A DNA stretch of 64,000 nucleotides from Posidonia oceanica. Taxonomy: Eukaryota; Streptophyta; Magnoliopsida; Alismatales; Posidoniaceae. Where the stretch lies: positions 1,798,001 through 1,862,000 of the forward strand of contig JAZBRS010000077.1 of NCBI GenBank assembly GCA_037176725.1, read 5' to 3'. Within the stretch, counting starts at the first letter, position 1. Each line of letters starts with the position of its first letter. The position numbers were made by a program, and so were the translations under genes. Positions 20,326-32,438 of the stretch are shown in pieces. Under the pieces are notes generated by a model. It ran no database searches and had not been told where the DNA came from. It saw only the letters and a list, made by a program, of their open reading frames with translations.

Positions 20326-21485
20326 GCAGTACTCCGACTTTCGCCTTGGCCTTCTCACCTCTTGCTTGGGTGTTTTGCTTGCCTTTTGCTTTTGCCTGCT
20401 TTACCTGCTTACCTGCATGCTTGTTTATTTACCTGCTTTATGCCATGATTGCCTGCACTGTTTCATTTTTCTTGCATCACATGTCTAAATACTTGCTTGG
20501 CACACCATACATGCCTTTTGAATGATGAATGCTTCTTTTTACACCAATGCAATGTCACTGCACTTGCACATGCTATGCATACCTGCTTTTTGCAATGATA
20601 AGTGTTTTTTCTTTCACTATCATGCTCACACACACATACACATGCCATGCCCATGCCTTTTGCTGTGATGTGTACTGTCTGCTTGCCATATCTAGGTGAT
20701 TTTCTTCCCCTTTTGCATTAAGCCTAAGGACAATTAGAGACTGATTGCTTCCCCTAAGGCTAATTAAAAACGGCAAGTAAAAAGAATTTCTAGGAGCAAC
20801 TAGAGACTGCAAACTCACCTGCACCCCCTTGAGTAAATAAAAACCGCAAGATAAAACACGAAGCATTTGCATAAAGCATCATATAGGGCATGCATTCTTC
20901 TCATCTGAGTTCGCCTACAGTCTGAGAAGGATAGTCCCAGTCTCTTGCGTCCAACGCTTTGGTGTGGAGCAAGTAGATTGGTCTGTCCCCCCTTGTTAGG
21001 GGGTCGCGTCGGTGTTAGTAGAGGGTACCACCCATGCTTCTGGCAGGGTCAAGGCCACCTACACACCACTACGTCACCACCTGAGCTTGGGCTGGGTTTA
21101 AGACATGGGACCTGCTTTTTTCTAGCCTGAGTCGGCGACCCATACAACCCTGAGCGTCCGAAGTAGATTGCCTACTAGGACACCCTAGATTGGTGAGGGA
21201 GAGCATGCTAGAAAGCATACATTTGCATTCATATCTTACATCTAACACATTTGTTTTTGCTTTTGGGTTCTAATCCCTTGATTTTGTTTGCTCTTCGCAC
21301 AGAGATCTGTCAGCGAGTTCCTTAGCTGGAGCTTGAGTGCCCTCTCTTGCTGACGCCCCTGCTGCGACTCCTGCTTCTGATCATCCTCCCTTCCGAGCTA
21401 CGTCGCTTAAGCAAACATAGCTCCTCCTAGGATTCGCCCTCTTGCTCCTGCTCGTAGCCCTGTGATCAACCGTTCTCAATCAGCG
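20326..21485 (+). other. untranslated leader of A
   Basis: T-rich first half, then the conserved block at 20,893-21,160. In it CCCCC and GGGGG arms flank a short loop near 20,990-21,005, and GAGGGTACCACCCATGCTT follows. A pyrimidine-rich stretch ending CGCACAG at 21,302 looks like a splice acceptor 184 bases before the gag start. No gene. Confidence 0.55.
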
Positions 21486-23600
21486 ATGGCCAAGTTTGTT
21501 GGTGACTCCCAGGTCCCTGTTGCCCTGGAGGTGGCCCCTCTTTCGGTCCCATCGGCTCCCACATACACTCCCCCTATGCCAGCGTCTCCTTCTCTGGTAC
21601 AACTGCCGCCTTCTTATTTTGTGGGGCAGTGGCACTCTGCCAGACCCAGTCGTCAAGACTGTCTTGGTAACTGCCGCCCACGCTCTGGAGGCACCACTGA
21701 CTCCTCCTCCTCAGGGTGATGTCACTTCTGGCACTCACCCTGCTGCGGCGAATTATGCCCTAGGACCTCCGCCTCTTGGACAATCTACGTCCCAGCCGCT
21801 TGATTCTGGTCCTCCGCTGGTCCTGCAACTCAGCATACCTACTGATGGGTCCCCTGAGACTACCCAAAGACTGTAGGGCATGGCTCTATCTCTCTGCCCC
21901 GCATTTGTTCCTGCTGCTCCCGAGGCTCCGCTGCGACCTACTCTCGCGTCGCAGGCATTCCCCTCTGCTCCTCCGCCCAGACCATCGCCTCAGCTACTCA
22001 CTGCTCAGGCGATGGGGGCCCAGCTTCCGCTTCCTGCATTTGTACAACACCCAGCACAGCATCCTCCTCTAGCACCTGGTGGTCAGTCCGTAGGACTGAT
22101 CGGAGTGCAACATCTCTCTAGCCCGCAGCCCAGCACCGTGCCGGTGCAGCAGCTGATGCTCCAGCACACTGCATCACCTACCCTCTGCATCAGCAATACC
22201 CTACCCCAGCATACATGCCTACACACACTGCACATCTGCACGGATACGCTGCCCATCCCGTCGCTCCACCAGGCAAGGTGATGGTTGACCCAGAGGAGCA
22301 CCTCGGTGCATCTTATACGGCGTATGTGGCCCCTGCCCCTGCTGTACCACCTCAGTTGGCAGCAGCTCCAGACTCCAATGACAACAGGTTCGCTGTTCTG
22401 GAGAAAGCACTTCGACAAGTGCAGGGTATGGACCACCAGTCTTACTAGTTCTGGGACCTCTGTTATTTCCCAGAGGCGGTACTCCCCCCGAAGTTCCGCA
22501 TCCCTGTATTTGAAAAATACAATGGTAGAGGTTGCCCAATTGCACATCTGAAGGCGTACTGCAGAGATCTCACTCAGCTCCAGGCTGACGAGAGGTTGCT
22601 AATCCGCTTATTCCAGAAAAGTCTGAGTGGCCCTGCGCTCAAGTGGTTCACCTCACTTGATATGGCTAGCATTAAGACGTGGAATGACCTCAACCAGGCA
22701 TTCCTGGGACAATACTCCTTCAACTTGGACCTTGTCCCTAAGCACGCGGACCTCGTCGCATTAAAGTAGAACCCTGGCGAGCCGTTCGGGGAGTATGTCA
22801 GTTGCTGGACCGCACTCGCTTCGCAGGTTTGAGATGGACCCTCTGGTGAGGAGTCCCTCGAGATTGTGATCGGGGGTGCGCAGCCTGCTGTCGGGGCTCT
22901 ACTCAGCATTCAACCTATCACAACCTTCTCTGCACTGATCTGGGCTACCACCCGCGTGGAGAGTTCGCTACGGAGTGGCAACTTCCCGGCGCTCTCTGCA
23001 TTTGCCAAGCAAGCCACCGCCAGTAGCAACAGCAACAACTCTAGCGGCAACACCAGCAGCAACAGCAGTGGTACCAGCAGCCGGCCTAAGAAGAAGGACT
23101 CGCCAAAGCCTGCTGTTGCCTACGTCGACCTTGCGCCTGTGCCTGTTCAGCTGGCGGTTCGGCCTCCCCCGCATCAAGTAATCTATGCACCAGCACCTAG
23201 AGCACCCCCCACACCACAAATCACCACCACTGCCCAACCGGTGTATCCTATCGCACCGGTCCGGCAAGCACAACCCCAGGGGCCAAGGCGGCCATGGCGT
23301 CAATTCACCCCACTGGTGGAACTACTAACTGCCATCCTTCCCAAGGTTGCGACATTTCTGAGATTTCCCGAGGTGCGCCCTCTGCCAAATCCACTTCCGC
23401 ATTGGCATAAGGCGCACTCTTTTCTGCGACTTTCATCGAGCCCCCAAGCACTCGACGAACAGTTGCCTCACTCTGTGGGACGCCATCCAGAACTTGATCG
23501 AGTCGGGAACGATCTCGATCCACACGCACAAGGCACCTTCTTCTGTTCCTCCATCAGCATTAGCCCCTGCATCTGCATTAGCACCCCCTCATCCCAGCAT
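21486..23600 (+). pseudogene. gag: gag of element A, frameshifted
   Basis: Start at ATG of MAKFVGDSQV, preceded by the same kind of leader as in D and B. Frame breaks are needed near 21,640, near 22,200 and near 23,410. Conserved pieces are FEKYNGRGCPIAHLKAY, FQKSLSGPALKWFTS, GEYVS and the knuckle CDFHRAPKHSTNSC (C-x2-H-x4-H-x4-C) near 23,428. TAG stops lie where B has glutamine (at 21,874, after HQSY, and in VALK*NPG); a TGA also occurs. It has the same Pro-rich, Asn/Ser-rich and knuckle order as B. Not functional. Confidence 0.8.
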
Positions 23601-24438
23601 TGTCCACCAGCCCCTTCCAAAGCATCCCAATCCGAGAGGCGCAGAGACCTCGGGAATCTACTCTCTCTCCCCCTCTGGGCCTGCTACGTCTATGGTAGAC
23701 CCCTCCGAGCTCATTCATGATGTCTCGAACCCCTTCCCTCTTGCTCTTTATCGTGCCACCGTTGCCGGCTCCGAGTCGGGAGTCCATATGATCCGACCGT
23801 GTGCTAGGCCGGGGTGCTCCGCTGCTCACCCTTCCATGCATCCTCAGGCCCCTGCCCCTGTATACCTTCAAGCTAGACCTCAGGCCCAGACCCCAGCCTC
23901 CTATCTGGGTAGGCCCCCAGTCAGCCTGTTAGCCTGGTCCCAGCCAGGGCCTCCTGCAACCTACCAATACCAGCAACCTTTGCCTTATTACCCAGCCAAC
24001 CCTCTGGTAGCCCCTCTCGTGCTCGAAGCACGGGCCCCTACAGTTATTGACTTAGCTTGGGACCCCCATCGCGTCCCTTATGACAATGCCACGGAAACGT
24101 GTGCAGAAGTCACGCGATCGGGGAGGGTATACTAGCCCGCAGCACCGGTGGTAAGGCCCAGCCGTCCAGCACCTGCTGCACCCCCACCAGCAAGCCAACC
24201 CATAGCACCCCTGCCTGTTTGCCAGCCTGCAGCACCCCCAGCATCAAGCCAGCCCCCTACACCTAGCTCGGTAGAGCCAACTCCCAGAGCGCCCCCTCCT
24301 GCTGCCAGAAAACCGCACCACAAAACAGACATCACTTCCCAGCTCAGGAGGGTTAAAGCCGATATATCCATTTGGGACCTTATCCACTCCTCTTCCGAAC
24401 ACCGTGAGGCTTTTCTCTGAGTGTTCCAAGCTACCTGA

Positions 24439-25284
24439 GTGTCCCAAGCCATAGAGCCTGCAGCCCTGGAGAGCATGGTTGGCGTTATCGTGGAGCCGCA
24501 GATCATCTCTTTCACGAGCGATGAGCTGCCTCTGGTCGGGATTAATCACAACCAACCCTTGTTCGTCACGGTGCAATACAAAAACTTCCGCATTCCCCTA
24601 TCGCTGGTTGATAACAGGTCAGGCCTTAATGTCTGTCCGTTGCGCACTGCAACCAGGCTCGAATTCAAAGCCGAGGATATCACTCCGGCGATAAAGGGAA
24701 TGATAGCTTTTGATAATACGCACCATGACACTCTAGGGATTCTGATTATTCCTTTGATCATTGGCCCGGTCACCTTCGATGTGGAGTTCTACATTGTTGA
24801 CTTGGAGCCTGACTTTAACTTCTTGCTTGGGCGCCCTTGGCTTCACATGCATCAGGTCATCCGTTCGACCCTCCACCGGATGATCAAGTTTCGCCACGGC
24901 GACGATGTTATCGTTGTAATGGTGGAAAACTTCGAGAAGGAGCGGATCGAGGCGGTTGCACCCATCTCTTCGCATACAATCCCTTTTGACCTTGAACTTT
25001 CAGCTGCTTTGTATCGAGTTAATCAGTGCGAGCCGGTTAGCTTTGTACCTGATCTTGAATGTGTCAACTCCTTGGCCATTCACAGCAACCCCTTCCAGAT
25101 GGTCGAAAATGTTTGTCACAGGTGGGGCTATGTCAAAGGAGCATCACTCGGGCGATATGGCCAGGGAATCGCTGAGCCAGTCCAAGCAGCAGAGCGAAGA
25201 GAGTCTGAAGGCCTTGGATACGATCTGCAGTCCAGCAAAGACAGACGCATGCTACCCAAGGATCAGAGGCTGGCTATTTTGTAG
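24439..25284 (+). pseudogene. pro: protease and G-patch region of A, active site altered
   Basis: Frame +1 with 281 open codons. The protease core FRIPLSLVDNRSGLNVCPL has D-N-R-S where B has D-N-G-S, so the active-site glycine is replaced by arginine (AGG). The flap/IPL segment and LLGRPWLH follow. After it comes a G-patch-like stretch (NVCHRWGYVKG, LGRYGQGI, GLGY) of about 40 residues. A TAG at 25,282 then separates it from DLTNFTSVG, which is in the same frame and leads into pol. The upstream part (23,494-24,420) is Pro-rich linker with stops. Cleavage of the polyprotein by this copy is very unlikely. Confidence 0.8.
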
Positions 25285-27449
25285 GACCTCACTAACTTCA
25301 CCAGTGTAGGTATCCTAGATTCAACCAGCAATGAAGCCTCAGCACAGTAGGTGCTACGCCCAAATTCCCAGCTGCCAGAAGAAGAATGGGTCTGCATCGA
25401 GGACTATTACTCAGATGAGGAAGAGTCTGGTATAGTTGAGGCAGCCCCAACCAGCAGCAAGGACTAGCTCAGCACGACTACGTCCTGGTCAGTTTGCTTA
25501 GCACTTACCAATGAAGCAGCAAAATTGGCAAACCCTAGGACAAGGCTGACAGCTTCCCTTCTTCCTACAGCGTCACCAAAGTTGCCGACAGTCACAGCTG
25601 CAGCACCAGAACCAGAAGCACGCCCTCCGGCGTTACCCGGCAGTCAGCCTGTGGCCGCAGCCGCACTAGCTTGGAAATCACTTTCTCAGGCGGCACAGTT
25701 AGTTGGGTCAGGCGACAGCGTGACTCAGCCCGCATCATTGACAGCACCACATGCAAGCCAGGTGGCTTAGTCAGGCACACCGCTGTCAGCCTCAGCAGAT
25801 CTTGCTATGCAGAAGATTCTCACCGCTACTACCAGGGGACCACCACTGTCACCCACGGGCACCGGCGTTTCATCCCCAAGCACGGTGGCCCAGCCATCGG
25901 CCCCTAAGAAGAGCGGTTGTGCCTCCCCACTGGCACCAGCAGTAATCCTGGCAGCATATCTAACAGCAGCCAAGCAGATACCCCAAGCAGCAGAAAGCCC
26001 AGCAGTCGAGCCAGGGCCGGCCGCAAGCCCGGCAGTCGCTTACTACATCGACTCACCCTCGGATGAGGTGGTAGGAGCGGCTACTGATGCTCAGATTGAC
26101 TTCTCTATGGGAGACTTGGAGTAGTTATTCTAGGAGCAGCTCGCATCCCTAGCGCAGGATGTGGCAGAGCATGAGACTGCGCAAAAGAAAGGGAAGGCCG
26201 TGGCTACAGATCCCTCTATCATGGTCCTAGAGGAAGACCTAACGCTCGAGGCACCCATCAGACCAGATGAGCTGATCATCTTGCAGCCAGGGGGTGGGTC
26301 TCGATGGTTTGTGCAGTGCATGCGACATAGAGGCAAAGCAGCAGTAGCAGAGCAAGATGCACCAGCAGTAGAGCATCATGTAGTATAGCAGGCAGAAGAA
26401 AGAGAGTCCCATGCAGAGTCCCATGCAGAGCACCATGCAGAGTCCCATGCAGAGCCCCATGCAGAAGGAGAGTCCCATGCAGAGCCCATGCAAAGTCCCA
26501 TGCAGAGCACCATGCAAAGTCCCATGCAGAGTCCCATGCAAAGCCCCATGCAGAAGGAGAGTCCCATGCAGAGTCCCATGCAGAGCACCATGCAGAAGGA
26601 GAGTCACATGCAGAGTCCCATGTAGAGCACCATGCAGAGTCCCATGTAGAGTCCCAAGCAGTGTCCCATGTAGAGTCCCATGCAGAGCACCATGCAGAGT
26701 CCCATGCAATGTCCCATGCAGAGTCCCATGCAGAGCACCATGCAGAGTCCCATGCAGAGCCCCATGCAGAAGGAGAGTCCCATGCAGAGTCCCATGCAGA
26801 GCACCAAGCAGAGTCCCATGCAGAGTCCCATGCAAAGCACCATGCAGAGTCCCATGTAGAGCCCCATGCAGAAGGAGAGTCCCATACAGAGTCCCATGCA
26901 GAGCACCATGCAGAGTCCCATGCAGAGTCCCAAGCAGTGTCCCATGTAGAGTCCCATGCAGAGCACCATGCAGAGTCCCATGCAATGTCCCATGCAGAGT
27001 CCCATGCAGTGCACCATGCAGAGTCCCATGCAGAGCCCCATGCAGAAGGAGAGTCCCATGTAGAGTCCCATGCAGAGCCCCATGCAGAGTACCATGTAGA
27101 GTCCCATGTAGTAGAAGTAGCATCCCATGCAGTAGATGTAGAGTCCCATGCAGTAGATGTAGAGTCCCATGGAGTAGGTATAGAGCGACATGCAGTAGCA
27201 GTAGAGCAACATGCACCTATATTAGTAGAGCAGCATGCAGTAGTAGCAGAGCAATATGTGCAAGTGGCAGCAGTTCAACATGTATCGGCAGCGGCACAAT
27301 ATGCATGAACAGCAACGTAGCAGTCACCAGCAGTACAGTCAGCAGCAGCAGAGTTAACAGAATCAGTAGAGTTAGAGTAGGCAGAAACAGCTGAGGAGCT
27401 TGCCAGGGCAAAGGTCGCGCGTCGAGGGTATAAAAACACTCGGGTATGC
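25285..27449 (+). pseudogene. protease-RT spacer of A with expanded repeat
   Basis: This codes, with stops, for an acidic Ala/Ser/Glu-rich spacer matching B 49,900-51,300 (EEEWVCIEDYYSDEE; later YYIDSPSDE, KGKAVATDPS, RWFVQ). From 26,401 it runs into the 12-bp repeat described separately, then continues to VTILK at 27,450. In Ogre elements the region between protease and RT is reported to contain an intron; no splice pair was proven here. Confidence 0.65.
26401..27115 (+). repeat. 12-bp GAGTCCCATGCA coding minisatellite
   Basis: About 58 copies of GAGTCCCATGCA and variants (GAGCACCATGCA, GAGCCCCATGCA, AAGGAGAGTCCC). In the pol frame they code for ESHA, EHHA, EPHA and GESHA. Larger blocks such as 26,660-26,880 and 26,940-27,060 are repeated, so there is a higher-order pattern. 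A one-base slip near 26,490 shifts the frame; the +0 frame (26,661-27,308) rejoins the pol frame. A decayed form continues to 27,240 with GTAGATGTAGAG. B has only a short AES/AEH-rich stretch here. Confidence 0.88.
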
Positions 27450-28713
27450 GTGACCATCCTGAAGTGTCACCAAGGCCAAGCAGCAGAACACTTGCACTCC
27501 TTCGATATCTCAGACCCCACTTTTGAGAAGGAGATCCTCTCAAAACTTATTGCATATGGAGAGGAGGATGATACAGGCGAAGATGAGAATGATGAACCAT
27601 CGCCTGAGTTCCGGCCCCACGACGACGATCCAGAAGGCCCCAACCTCCATGTCAAAGAGGAGACAAAGGTTGTCAGCATTGGCACAGTAGAAGAAGTCAG
27701 AGAGGTCCACATTAGCGCCCTTCTGTCGCCCCAAGCTAGAGCAGAATTCATCGCATTCTTGAAGGAGTATGCGGATGTCTTTGCTTGGAGCTACGAGGAT
27801 ATGGTGGGCCTCGACATTAAAATAGTTGTGCACAACTTGCCCCTAGACCTAGATGCAAGACCAGTAAAGCAGAAACTAAGGCGATGGCGACTGTAGTGGC
27901 TACTTATGATCAAAGAGGAGATCATGAAGCAGCACGGTGTTAACTTCCTCATGGTCGTCCTTTACCCTGAGTGGCTTGCAAATGTCATCCCAGTGCCCAA
28001 AAAAGATGGACGAGTCCACATGTGCATCAACTATCGGGACCTGAACAAGGCGAGTCCCAAGGATGATTTTCCACAACCGCACATTGACATCCTGGTCGAT
28101 AATACTGTAGGACACAAGATGCTCTCTTTCATGGATGGCTTCTTTGGCTATAATTAGATCAGAATGGCAGAAGAGGATATGGAGAAAACATCATTCATCA
28201 CCCCTTGGGGTGTCTTCTGCTATCAAGTTATGCCATTTGGGCTGAAAAATGCTGGCGCAACCTATCAGAGGGCCATGACTGCACTTTTCCACGACCTCAT
28301 GCATCAAGAAGTTGAGGTATACATGGACGATATGATTGCCAAGACCAAAGAGCCTGAGGATCATCTTGCCTGCTTAAGGAAGCTCTTTGACCATTTAAGA
28401 AAGTACAAGTTGCGCCTTAACCCCAGCACATGCGTATTTGGGGTATCTTCTGGGAAGCTCCTAGGCTCCATTGTTAGCTAGAGGGGGATTGAGGTGGACC
28501 CGATGATGGCAAAAGCCATCGTGGACATGCCACCCCCATGACAGAGAAAGAAGTCCGAGGCCTGCTCGGACGCCTGCAATATATTAGTCGGTTCATTGCG
28601 CAGCTCACGCCTATATGCGAACCGATCTTCAAGCTCCTGAAGAAGAATGCACAGATTAGCTGGAGCGAAGAGTGCCAAGCTACCCTCGACAAGATTAAGT
28701 AGCTTCTGACCAA
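27450..28713 (+). pseudogene. pol: reverse transcriptase of A, interrupted
   Basis: Frame +0 pieces 27,450-27,896, 27,906-28,157 and 28,164-28,481 are separated by TAG codons, each where B has glutamine. Motifs include VPKKDGRVHMCINYRDLNKASP, FMDGFFGYN, TPWGVFCYQVMPFGLKNAGATY and VYMDDM (near 28,320). A one-base deletion near 28,539 (CCACCCCCATGACAG compared with CCACCCCCAAGGACTG in B) shifts the frame to that of 28,560-29,150. The YMDD box is present, but this copy cannot make enzyme. Confidence 0.82.
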
Positions 28714-28720
28714 GCCTCCT

Positions 28721-29154
28721 GTGTTGGTCCCTCCTACGCTTGGGAGACCTCTACTTCTCTACCTCTCTACCACCCAGCATTCCATGGGCGCCGTCTTGGG
28801 CCAGCATGACAAATCTGGTAGAAAGGAGCATGTAATTTATTACCTGAGCAAGAAATTCAATGACTGCGAAGCCAAGTATAGCACAATGGAGAAGACCTGC
28901 TTATCTCTCTTCTAGGCTGCACAGAAGCTGAGGCATTACATGATGGCGTACCCGGTCTGGCTCCTATGCCGACATGACCCCATCAAGTTCCTCTTCCAGA
29001 AGCCAACAATGGTAGCTAGATGCGTCAAGTGGCAAGTGTTGTTGTCTCAGTACGACATCACCTTTGTCACGCAGTGCGCCATGAAGGGCCAAGCCGTGGC
29101 AGATCACCTTGCAGACTTTCCTTTGCCTGAATACCAACCTCTCCAGATGTAGTT
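28721..29154 (+). pseudogene. pol: RT thumb and degenerate RNase H of A
   Basis: Frame +2 pieces continue the polyprotein: LVPPTLGRPLLLYLSTTQHSMGAVLG, YYLSKKFNDCEAKYSTMEKTCL, a TAG at 28,913 where B has tryptophan, then LRHYMMAYPVWLLCRHDP and the ADHLADFPLPEYQPLQM segment ending at a TAG. The usual first catalytic Asp of RNase H is absent (LYLSTT), as in B, so this domain is degenerate in the family rather than only in this copy. Confidence 0.78.
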
Positions 29155-29211
29155 CCCAGATGAGGACATCCTCTTTGCAATGGAGGACGCTGAGAGAAGG
29201 ACCCCGAAGAC

Positions 29212-29962
29212 TTGGAGCATTGGCAGCTCTACTTTGATGGTGCTGTCAACAAGAAGGGCCGAGGCATAGGCGCGGTGCTGACCACACCGCAGGGGCAGAT
29301 GATTCCCTTTGCATGGAAGCTGACCTTCAAATGCACTAACAACGAAGCAGAATATGAAGCATGCATTCTGGGATTGAAGGTCGCACTTGAGCATGAGGCG
29401 CAGAAGCTGCATGTGCACGGCGATGCCATGCTGGTGATTTCCCAAGTGAATGGCGACTGGAGAACAAAAGATCCAAAGTTAGTGCCATATCACGAGCACC
29501 TACTGAAGCTGATAGAGCAGTTTGCAAGCATTCGCTTCTCGTATATGAACAGAGCAAGGAACGCATATGCAGATGCGTTGGCAACCTTAGCGTCCTGGCT
29601 CAGTATACTTGAGGATCGAGCAGTGGATGTATCAGTTACGCGCATGGAGCAGCCTACGCATTGCATGAGCATAGAGGAGGCAAATTCGGCAGAAGAGCAG
29701 CCTTGGTATTGCGATATCAAAGCATTCCTTGAGTCTAGCAGCCACCCGCCTGGCACCTCAGCAGTAGATAGAAGAACTTTGGTGCGTCTAGCGTCAAAGT
29801 ATGTATTAGGGGTAGGGCAGCTCTACAGAAGATCATACAGCCAGATGCTCCTATGCTGCTTAAGCAAGTCAAAGGCTGACACCTTTATGCTCCAAGTTCA
29901 TGTAGGGACTTGTGGTCCGCATATGAACGGAGTGCTGCTGGCCAAGAAGATAATGTTGTAAG
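29212..29962 (+). pseudogene. pol: archaeal-type RNase H and integrase zinc region of A
   Basis: Frame +1, open for 249 codons, after a frame change near 29,190. YFDGAVNKKGRGIGAVL, NNEAEYEACILGLKVA, VHGDAMLVISQVNGDW and NAYADALATLASW carry the D-E-D-D pattern of an RNase H1-like fold, here a second RNase H that typifies Tat elements. The C-terminal part VHVGTCGPHMNGVLLAKK is the His side of the integrase zinc-binding module. A TAA at 29,959 ends the frame where B has glutamine. Confidence 0.8.
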
Positions 29963-30945
29963 GCTACTTTTGGTCAACCATGGAGGCAGACTGCTACCAG
30001 TTTGTGTGTAGATGCCACAACTGCCAGATCCATGGTAACCTTATGCACGCACCCCTGTAAGAATTGCATAGCATGTCCTCGCCATGGCCCTTCTCCACTT
30101 GGGGGATGGATGTCATTGGCGCCATACACCCTGTAGCATCGAATGGTCATCGCTTCATCCTGGTAGCGATAGATTATTTCACTAAGTGGGTGGAAGCAGC
30201 CTCCTACAAGGCGGTTACAGCTGCGGTGATAGAGAAGTTTATCAGAAATAACATTGTCACCTGGTATGGGGTCCCGCATGCAGTCATCTCTGACAATGGC
30301 CCGAATTTTATTATGAAGAGGATCGAAGAATACTTGCAGAAGCATCAGATCAAGCATCATAGATCCTCACCGTATCAGCCGTAGATGAACGGAGCAGTGG
30401 AGTCTGCCAACAAAAACATTGTGAAGATAGTGAAGAAGATGGCAGAAACCCACAGAGACTGGCACGATAAGCTCCCGTACGCACTCTGGGCGTACAGAAC
30501 ATAAGTGCGGACCTCTGCAGGAGCTACCCCTTATTCACTGGCATATGGCATGGAGGCAGTGTTGCCTGTCGAAGTGGAGATCCCTTCGCTGCGTATCCTG
30601 CAAGAAGCAGAGCTGGAAGAAGCAGAATGGGTCAAGGACCGCTGCGCCCAGTTCAACCTGATAAACGAGCACAGATTGCAAGCAATGCATAATGCTCGCT
30701 GCTACCAGAAGCGTATGGCAAGAGCATACCTAAAGAAGGTGCAACCCAGGAGCTTCCAGCCAAGAGACCTTGTTCTACGAGCCATCCACTTGCCGGACGG
30801 TCAAGGCAAATTCTAACCCAACTAGTGTGGCCCCTTTGTGGTCAAGCAGGCGTTCTCAGGTGGCGCAGTGATTCTTGAGGACATGGATCAAACTGGGCAG
30901 TCAGAGCCGGTCAATGCATGCTATCTCAAGAAATACTATCAATAG
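29963..30945 (+). pseudogene. int: integrase of A, interrupted
   Basis: Continues in the frame of the RNase H. CRCHNCQ completes the zinc module. The catalytic core shows WGMDVIGAI, ISDNGPNF and GAVESANKN, the D, D and E positions. Stops lie at about 30,058 (TAA), 30,382 (TAG, glutamine in B), 30,502 (TAA), 30,814 (TAA) and 30,823 (TAG, tryptophan in B). The tail (FQPRDLVLRAIHLPDGQ, CGPFVVKQ, LKKYYQ) is a GPY/F-like C-terminal module ending in TAG at 30,943-30,945. Confidence 0.82.
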
Positions 30946-32438
30946 CCTGGCCCCAATCTTGCAGAGCATTTCCTTCCATCCTACCCTTTGCATCTTCTCT
31001 TCCGTGTACATCCTCCTTGCATCCCAATCTCGTCGCTTGCATTCCTGCATTCTCTGCATATAGCCTTGCATTCTCTGTCTCTTCCTGCATACCTCCAGCA
31101 AAAATCAAAAAAATTCCTGCAAGAATCATGCATTGCATTTAAGGCCCGATGATGAAATCAAACGTGCTGCTTGCTTTGGAAGGAGTCTACCCTACCTCAC
31201 CTGACACTACTTGGGCGTCTTAGCTAGTGAGGGAGCCACCTTTCAAATAAGAACAGGCGAAACAACCAAACCCCTTAGAACTTGCACCTCCCGAGGGAGA
31301 TAAAATGATAGGGCATGAGCAAATGTGAGCATTAAAGAATATGTCTGAGCTTGGGCATAGAAGAAAAAGTATTGGAAGGCGAAGACAGAAGCAGGCCCTA
31401 GAGATAGAGGTGTGTAGCATAACCCTGTCCCTCTGAACTGCTTCAGAGGTAGTTCATCACTTAGCACCTGGGAGCCCCGAATCAACTTCAAAACCCCAGC
31501 ACCCGTTACCTCTAAGCCTGGGATGGCGGAAGCTTGCAAATAAAAAAAGAGAAGAAAAGAAAAAGCAAAGCAAAAAGCAAAAAAAGAGAAAGCAAAAAGA
31601 AAAGATGCAAAAAAAAAGCAACTCCAGAAAGGAAAAAAGCAAGCAACGCAATCCCTTAGAGATAAGCAAAGTTTGTGCTTGGGGAATCCACGAACCATGC
31701 GAAGCCTTTAAACTCAGCAAGGCCTAGCAAGCAGCTCCCCAACTCTAGCTAGGTGCCCATTGCCTCCAAGTTAGGGACAGGGGAAACCTACATGCCTATG
31801 AGGGAGCCAAAACGATGCAAAAGAGTAGGTGTAGGTCCTTGGGAGTTTGGTCTGGAGCCTGTCCTCACCACCCACCACCCCCACACTGTAAATAACCCTC
31901 TCCTGAGCGCCACCAGCAAGTTAAGAGCTTGAGTAGAGTCCAGTGAGTCAGGGACCCCTCTCTTCCTCTACAGTAGGCACCAAGCACTCCTTATGCTGAG
32001 GGCTACAGCATATAAGCTAAGTCGTTGCATACATCCATAGCATCTATTGTGAACCATGCACATCTCTCCGCATACTAAGCATAAATCATGCACGCATGCA
32101 TAGCATAATTCCTTCCTTTCTCTTCTATCTTCCCGCTCTGCAAAACTTGGCCCGGCGCTGAGGCAGTACTTCTGTCCGGCATGCGCCGACCTTCTTCAAG
32201 CTGCACTGGTCCAAAGCTCCGACCAACGACTTGCCCCAACAGAGCTGCCTTAGTCTGAATACGTTTAAATATCTGCACTCTGAATGCTAACTGTTAAACC
32301 TGCTAAAGCTGCTGTGTTAATTTTGAAATGATGCCCTTTACCAGCCAGTTGTATGCTTATACCTGATCTGATGAACTGCAACTCTGTTTACAGGTACCTG
32401 AGCTTTCTGTACCGGCAGCCTGCACTTACACTCCTGCA
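30946..32438 (+). other. A spacer between pol and the downstream gene
   Basis: Untranslated but similar in A, B and C. It has ATGATGAAATCAAACGTGCT, a stretch GAGGGAGCCACC, ACCCTAGAGATAG-like sequence, a purine-rich tract at 31,535-31,640, and CCAGTGAGTCAGGGACCCCT. At 32,391-32,393 TGTTTACAG/GTACC resembles a splice acceptor 45 bases before the next ATG. No gene. Confidence 0.6.

Noticed and set aside
26239..27216. Long minus-strand frame of 325 codons (HGTLHGALHG repeats) and the overlapping plus-strand MQSPMQSP frame
   Set aside because: All frames are open because a 12-bp unit has no stop in any phase; only the ESHA frame joins conserved pol sequence on both sides.
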